Notes under the pieces: model-generated
The model's input: the letters and a program-made list of their open reading frames with translations, nothing else
Databases searched by the model: none
What the model was told of the DNA's origin: nothing
Program-made: the position numbers and the translations under genes
Shown here: one piece after another, positions 4,552-8,117 of the stretch
How positions within the stretch are numbered: the stretch's first letter is position 1
How the letters are laid out: each line of letters opens with the position of its first letter
Origin: an uncultured Lachnospiraceae bacterium
GTDB taxonomy: Bacteria > Bacillota > Clostridia > Lachnospirales > Lachnospiraceae
Direction of reading: 5' to 3'
DNA length: 8,117 nt
NCBI GenBank assembly: GCA_947174615.1
Contig: CAMWJQ010000173.1
Location: forward strand, 1-8,117

Positions 4552-6966
4552 ATGACTTTGCCTTTTGAAAACGACACAAGTGCTATTGTAAGGAAACTGG
4601 CAAACAGAAGCATTAAAGCAGATAAAAGAAGTAAGATGTTTTTGCTGCTTACAATCGCGCTCTCTGTATGTATGATTTTTTCAATCATTTTAATATCGGC
4701 AGGAACAGAGGAGAAATACAAAAATACACAAAGAAACAGAGCGCAAATTGGTGTTTTAGGAATCACGGACGAGCAGGCAGATCTGCTGCTTAAAAATGAA
4801 GATGTATCTTGGATTGGCGAATATTCAGCTATTGGGCTGTTTTATGTGGATAACAAAACTATTACGGTTGTATATGGAAACGAAGATTATTTTCTGTGTC
4901 AGGAAGAAAAGACATTTCGGGGAAACGCACCACAAAAACCGGATGAAATTATGCTTCCTCAAAATTATATTGATTTTATTGGAAAGAAATATCAGGTTGG
5001 AGACACAGTTACACTTGACTTGACTGGAACAGGACAAGAAGCAGAATATACGCTTTCGGGTATTTTGAATGATGAAAAGGAGAGCAGGGGGTATTGTATT
5101 TATGTAAACAAGGAGCTTGCACATAATTTATCAAAAGATAATTTTCAGATAACTGCGTATATCCGGCTCAATACAGACGTAATCAGTTCATCGGCAATTC
5201 TTGATTTTGCTGCTAAAGTAATACAAAATTCAGGAATAGAAGAAGGGCAGTTGAATCTGACAGAATATTTTGCGGTTATGTCGGGCGCAATGAAATCAGG
5301 TATTCCAATTCCGGTTCCGCTGTTAGGTGTATTAACAGCTATTCTGGCAGCAACGATTGTCTATGGTGTATTTTACACAAAGATTGTAAAAAATGTTCAG
5401 ATGTTCGGACAATTGCGGACAATTGGAATGACTAAGAAGCAAATTGAAAGAATGGCAAAAAAAGAGGGAAGGATGTATGCCTTAACAGGTATTCCACTGG
5501 GGCTTATCATTGGCGTACTCATTGGGGTTATTGGTTGTCCGGACGGATTTCGTTTGAAAGCAACGATAATATATGCTGCCCTGATTGCAACAGCAGCTTT
5601 TATAACAGTAAATATTGCAATTTTCAAGCCTGCCCGGGTTGCAATGAATACTTCACCAGTAGAGGGCTCTAAATATTTTGCGTATACAGGAAAGACAAAG
5701 AGCAGGCGGAATCGGCACAGAAAACTCACACCATTCAATTTGGCTAAAATAAATATACAAAGGAATAAGCAGAAGGCAATTTTGACGGTTCTGATGCTTG
5801 GTTTAAGTGGAGCACTTCTGCTGGTTACTTCAACGGTTGCCGGCTCTGTTGATCCAGAAAAGCAGGCAAGTTTCAAATACTATCCTGCTGGTAATATCCA
5901 TATACAAGTAAAAAATACAGTGGGGAGTTCTTTTGATAGGGAATCAGAGCCATACGGAAGTTCAAAATTGCAACTGGAAGATAATCCGCTTGAAAACCGG
6001 ACATTGATGCAGGAATTGGAAACTTTAAATGGAATAGAAAAAATTACCGCATCTAACTGTATTAACATGACCATTACTTTTCCAAGTGGAAGTGGCTCTA
6101 TCACAAGTATCACAGATTTTTTTCCGTCATTAAATCGAGAGCAGACAGCAGAAATGCAGACAATTTTATCCTCTGGAACAGCAAACTATGATGATATGGT
6201 TGAGAAAAACGGAATATTAGTTGCACAGAGTACAGCTAAAGTTGGAGATACTTTGAAAATAGCTGGAAGAGCTCCTGACGGCAGCAGTTTTGATGTGCAA
6301 GCTGTTGTAATCGGCGTATATGACAGATCTGATTTAATGGAAAACTGCCCTGTTATTCCCGGCAGTCCTTATTTCCTTATGGCATATGACACAGCAAAGA
6401 AGCTGACAGGGATAGCGGAACAGACAGGTATTTTGTCACTTGAGGTATCTGAAGAACATTTTGAAAGTGTTTTGTCTGAAGTCCAACAAATCGCAGACGA
6501 AAATGGGAAAATCGAAGTAAATTCAATAGAGCAGACAATATTGAGCATTCAGAAATATTACAGTCCATCCATAAAAACCTTTTACATGATTTCCGCAATC
6601 CTGTTTGTTTTTGGCAGTATTAGTCTTATAAATATGCTGATGGTTGACTTTCAGAGCAGGAAATGTGAGTTTGGTTTACTTGAAGCCGTTGGAACAACAC
6701 AAAATCAGTTGATGGAAATGCTAAACAGAGAAATTGGAATATACCTCTGCTGTTCATTAGCAAATTCCCTTGTATGGGGCAGCATTTTAAGCATGATTGT
6801 ATGCAGGCGGTTGGATGCAGCGAATCATTGTATTACATTCAAACTGCCATGGATATTCCTGATAGCATTGATTGTTGTACTTGTTGTAATATATTTAACT
6901 TTTTCTCTATATGCCGAGTCAGAATTAAAGGCAACAAGCATTCTGCCAGCTATCAAAAATGATTAA
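4552..6966 (+). CDS. FtsX-type ABC permease with two large extracytoplasmic domains
   Basis: Membrane subunit of 804 residues. Eight membrane segments are predicted by eye: 28-51, 253-276, 308-328, 337-358, 408-429, 676-699, 727-750 and 766-787. They form two FtsX-like halves, each a first helix, a large outside domain (about 52-250 and 430-672) and three more helices. Each half carries the coupling motif that contacts the ATPase: FGQLRTIGMTKKQI (285-298) and FGLLEAVGTTQNQL (707-720). Canonical BceB has ten helices with one ~200-residue outside loop between helices 7 and 8, so this is a different layout, closer to duplicated FtsX/MacB-like exporters of gut Firmicutes. Start ATG 4552 follows AAGGAGG. 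The gene ends the transporter unit, followed by a strong terminator. The substrate is unknown; an antimicrobial peptide or envelope-active compound is plausible from the kinase type. Confidence 0.92.
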   Translation: MTLPFENDTSAIVRKLANRSIKADKRSKMFLLLTIALSVCMIFSIILISAGTEEKYKNTQRNRAQIGVLGITDEQADLLLKNEDVSWIGEYSAIGLFYVDNKTITVVYGNEDYFLCQEEKTFRGNAPQKPDEIMLPQNYIDFIGKKYQVGDTVTLDLTGTGQEAEYTLSGILNDEKESRGYCIYVNKELAHNLSKDNFQITAYIRLNTDVISSSAILDFAAKVIQNSGIEEGQLNLTEYFAVMSGAMKSGIPIPVPLLGVLTAILAATIVYGVFYTKIVKNVQMFGQLRTIGMTKKQIERMAKKEGRMYALTGIPLGLIIGVLIGVIGCPDGFRLKATIIYAALIATAAFITVNIAIFKPARVAMNTSPVEGSKYFAYTGKTKSRRNRHRKLTPFNLAKINIQRNKQKAILTVLMLGLSGALLLVTSTVAGSVDPEKQASFKYYPAGNIHIQVKNTVGSSFDRESEPYGSSKLQLEDNPLENRTLMQELETLNGIEKITASNCINMTITFPSGSGSITSITDFFPSLNREQTAEMQTILSSGTANYDDMVEKNGILVAQSTAKVGDTLKIAGRAPDGSSFDVQAVVIGVYDRSDLMENCPVIPGSPYFLMAYDTAKKLTGIAEQTGILSLEVSEEHFESVLSEVQQIADENGKIEVNSIEQTILSIQKYYSPSIKTFYMISAILFVFGSISLINMLMVDFQSRKCEFGLLEAVGTTQNQLMEMLNREIGIYLCCSLANSLVWGSILSMIVCRRLDAANHCITFKLPWIFLIALIVVLVVIYLTFSLYAESELKATSILPAIKND

Positions 6967-6998
6967 ATCGAAAAAGTGGATTTACAAATTCTTTATTG

Positions 6999-7035
6999 CC
7001 AGTGGAGTGACCTTTGGTTATTTCACTGGTTTTTT
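6999..7035 (+). terminator. Strong intrinsic terminator of the transporter operon
   Basis: CCAGTGGAG (6999-7007) pairs with TTTCACTGG (7021-7029) over 9 bp with two G·T pairs. The loop contains a further ACC/GGT pairing, and six T follow (7030-7035). It sits 32 bases after the permease stop and separates the transporter from the downstream promoter element. Confidence 0.85.
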
Positions 7036-7118
7036 GTACTTTCTTTAATGGAAATTTATGTAATGTCAGTATTTTGTAACAATTTATCCTGTTTTTAAGC
7101 TGGAGTTTGTATGTGCTA

Positions 7119-7149
7119 GGATATTTCTGCAACATTTCACTTTTATAAT
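7119..7149 (+). promoter_or_regulatory. Promoter element, copy 3 of 3, not followed by an annotated gene
   Basis: GGATATTTCTGCAACATTT (7119-7137) differs from copies 1 and 2 at one base and is followed after the same 6 bases by a perfect TATAAT (7144-7149). It lies beyond the operon terminator and points rightward, away from the transporter genes. Transcription from near 7157 would pass a small hairpin (TTCTGC 7169-7174 with GCAGAA 7180-7185) and reach the terminator at 7421-7467, giving a transcript of about 310 bases. The best -10 match of the three copies argues against it being a dead duplicate. Confidence 0.6.
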
Positions 7150-7343
7150 AGGCCAATAAAGAGAAAACTTCTGCTCTTTGCAGAAAAGAAACACGCTTAA
7201 TAGGCAGATGATTTCTGTATTTAAATTACTATTTCATGGTAATTAAAAAAATCTAATGTTCAGCAGAGAATATGTGGAGTAATTCAAAGTTTTGAATCGA
7301 GAAATTCGGTTAAAAATATTAAACTATAGGAAAGGAAATTGTT

Positions 7344-7403
7344 GTGAAAAAAATAAATAAAAAAGTACATAGGTATAGAATAACAGCACATAAGAAATTG
7401 TAA
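7344..7403 (+). CDS. Possible 19-residue basic peptide
   Basis: A GTG-started frame reads MKKINKKVHRYRITAHKKL, with eleven basic residues out of 19. AGGAAAGG (7329-7336) stands about 7 bases before the GTG, one of the better ribosome sites in the window. The stop is 6 bases before a hairpin that competes with the terminator, an arrangement like leader-peptide attenuators, yet no gene follows on this strand. It could be a small peptide acting with the transporter module, the first codons of a gene cut off by rearrangement, or a leader that has lost its gene. No family is recognised. Confidence 0.4.
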   Translation: MKKINKKVHRYRITAHKKL

Positions 7404-7409
7404 TCAATT

Positions 7410-7467
7410 ATACACATCAAGGTGTATCGAAATGAGGTATAAAAACTTCAACGCGATACACCTTTTT
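7410..7467 (+). terminator. Terminator with mutually exclusive upstream hairpin
   Basis: GGTGTATCG (7421-7429) pairs with CGATACACC (7454-7462), extended by AA/TT to 11 bp, with a 24-base loop and TTTTT at 7463-7467. The left arm also pairs with ATACAC at 7410-7415 (partner GTGTAT 7422-7427, 6-base loop). Segments 1:2 and 2:3 therefore compete as in attenuators. The longer 2:3 stem should win unless something stabilises 1:2. Confidence 0.65.
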
Positions 7468-7576
7468 CAATGTCGAATTTTGACCGTTTTCAGATTTTAT
7501 TGAGTATTCGCTTTTGTGGGTTTATGGAGAAAAGTTTACCATTGCTGTTTTGCTTTGGCAGGGCGTTATTTTCAAT
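7468..7576. other. Interval behind mobC where a relaxase would be expected; none seen
   Basis: Reading leftward from the mobC stop, the next frame gives only LKITPCQSKTAMVNFSP before a stop, and no relaxase N-terminus or catalytic tyrosine region is visible. In ICEs with this kind of MobC the relaxase gene usually begins at or just after the mobC stop. The gap therefore marks a deletion or an element boundary. Confidence 0.5.
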
Positions 7577-7919
7577 TTACTGTTTCATGTATGGCTGTTT
7601 TGAGAGCATGGACTTTTGCGTCTGCCATACTTGGTTCATCAGCTCTTTTACTTCCTTTACATCGGCTGCATAGACGTTACCTGTTGCGTTCATGCGCTTT
7701 GCTATCTGGTTCAGATTGTTGCCGATTTTGGCAAGCGCAGCATTATATTCCCGAAGCTCTGAATAGTCAATGTCATAAACGTAACCATACAAAATCTGAT
7801 GCCGCAGGAAAGAGGATTTACTCCTCATGCCGGAGAGTTTTACTTTTTTGTTCCAGTATGTACTGCTCGTCATCACTTAGATAGATTTTCAACTCGTTTT
7901 TGCGTTCCCTGTTTGCCAT
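7577..7919 (-). pseudogene. mobC: MobC relaxosome accessory protein, frameshifted
   Basis: MobC proteins bind near oriT and help the relaxase open and nick DNA. The start is ATG at 7919 on the minus strand, with AAAGGA about 8 bases before it. The first frame reads MANRERKNELKIYLSDDEQ up to EQ-K and then runs into a stop. The continuing frame gives VKLSGMRSKSSFLRHQILYG, then IGNNLNQIAKRMN and VWQTQKSMLSKQP to the stop at 7577. Removing one base from the six-T run at 7844-7849 (A6 on the coding strand) restores 113 residues, a normal MobC length: an N-terminal ribbon-helix-helix-like part, the LSGMKNKSAFLRH-type segment and the conserved IGNNINQIA helix. The shift may be a real mutation or an assembly error. 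No relaxase follows. Convergent with the unit ending at 7467. Confidence 0.85.
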
Positions 7920-8072
7920 TTTTTGTGTCCTTTCTGTAATGGGATGATGAAAGAATTTTACACAATCTTCTATCCCGTTATGGGGGATATTTGTGCAGAA
8001 AAATGAGCGAAAAAATCAAACATTCCGGCAGGATAATTTTTTGGTTTTTGAGCGCAGAGGGGGTTAGGGGGG
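7920..8072 (-). promoter_or_regulatory. Structured mobC leader, candidate origin-of-transfer region
   Basis: The 153 bases upstream of mobC hold repeated pairing arms: TAATGGGAT (7937-7945), ATCCCGTTA (7972-7980) and GGGAT (7984-7988). The middle arm can pair with either neighbour; the larger stem has additional internal pairing (AAGA with TCTT). Further out is a G-rich tract, GGGGGTTAGGGGGG, near 8059-8072. Origins of transfer of MobC-using elements usually lie directly upstream of mobC and contain inverted repeats next to the nick, so position and structure fit, but I cannot assign a nick site. The region is cut off by adapter sequence. Confidence 0.4.
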
Positions 8073-8117
8073 CTGTCTCTTATACACAGAGCCGAGCCCA
8101 CGAGACCGTACGAGAGG
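8073..8117 (+). other. Nextera/Tn5 sequencing-adapter read-through (artefact)
   Basis: CTGTCTCTTATACACA (8073-8088) is the first 16 bases of the 19-base Tn5 mosaic end; the last three read GAG instead of TCT. CCGAGCCCACGAGAC (8092-8106) is the rest of the standard Nextera read-2 adapter, followed by 11 bases that look like an index. This is library sequence left on a contig end. The biological sequence ends at or just before 8072. Confidence 0.95.

Larger units (their letters stand above)
7157..7467 (+). ncRNA. Predicted short transcription unit: small RNA or micro-peptide mRNA
   Basis: This is the interval between the predicted start of promoter copy 3 and a clear terminator. It holds no ORF longer than 19 codons with a ribosome site. 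Apart from the hairpin at 7169-7185 there is an inverted repeat AATTAC 7224-7229 with GTAATT 7239-7244, and the remainder is AT-rich. Either the RNA itself is the product, or the 19-codon ORF at 7344 is. Both boundaries are inferred from sequence signals only. Confidence 0.4.

Noticed and set aside
7516..7884. Plus-strand ORF of 122 codons opposite mobC
   Set aside because: The minus strand encodes conserved MobC segments; the plus-strand product is cysteine/serine-rich with no domain and is a shadow.
8073..8091. End of a Tn5-type transposon in the genome
   Set aside because: The mosaic end is followed directly by the Nextera read-2 adapter bases, so it is library sequence.
1..8117. CRISPR array, tRNA or rRNA genes, complete insertion sequence
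   Set aside because: No regularly spaced repeats with unique spacers, no cloverleaf or rRNA signature, and no transposase with terminal repeats were seen on either strand.

Overview
The window reads as accessory DNA from a low-G+C Gram-positive anaerobe, most likely a gut Clostridium-like bacterium (Lachnospiraceae/Ruminococcaceae). This rests on AT-rich, Shine-Dalgarno-rich genes, many U-tract terminators, and pieces of a Firmicutes integrative conjugative element (ICE): a VirD4 coupling-protein tail, a probable Maff2 start and a MobC relaxosome protein. The taxonomic placement is inference.

Layout. 1-480: AT-rich non-coding DNA with two intrinsic terminators (15-43 and 415-452). 480-1066: a scar of an ICE transfer module. 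It holds the last ~80 residues of VirD4, a structured untranslated stretch with attenuator-like pairing options, and the first ~9 codons of a Maff2-like gene. 1059-1613: unrelated accessory DNA with two small ORFs, the larger (1169-1537) encoding a 122-residue protein of unknown function, closed by a terminator. 1643-1988: a possible 36-residue membrane peptide and a frameshifted helix-turn-helix (excisionase-like) gene. 2048-6966: the intact core, consisting of an OmpR-type response regulator, an intramembrane-sensing (BceS-like) histidine kinase overlapping it by ATGA, an ABC ATPase and an 804-residue FtsX-type permease, ending in a strong terminator at 6999-7035. 7119-7467: a promoter-like element followed by a 19-codon basic peptide ORF and a terminator with an alternative hairpin. 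7577-7919 on the minus strand: mobC, frameshifted, with no relaxase behind it. 7920-8072: a structured mobC leader that may carry the origin of transfer. 8073-8117: sequencing-adapter read-through, not biology.

How it fits together. The regulator/kinase pair and the ATPase/permease pair look like a stimulus-responsive efflux or cell-envelope detoxification module of the kind that handles antimicrobial peptides. The main new observation is a 19-base element, GGATAATTCTGCAACATTT (one mismatch in the third copy). It occurs three times in the same orientation, each time exactly 6 bases upstream of a -10-like hexamer: before the regulator gene, before the ATPase gene, and after the permease, where it faces only a short unit encoding the 19-residue peptide. 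This suggests a local three-promoter regulon with an unannotated third output, probably a small RNA or micro-peptide.

The flanking ICE parts are broken: VirD4 has lost its start, Maff2 its end, mobC and the HTH gene are frameshifted, and the relaxase is missing. The module therefore appears to sit as cargo in a degraded element, although the two homopolymer frameshifts could also be assembly errors.
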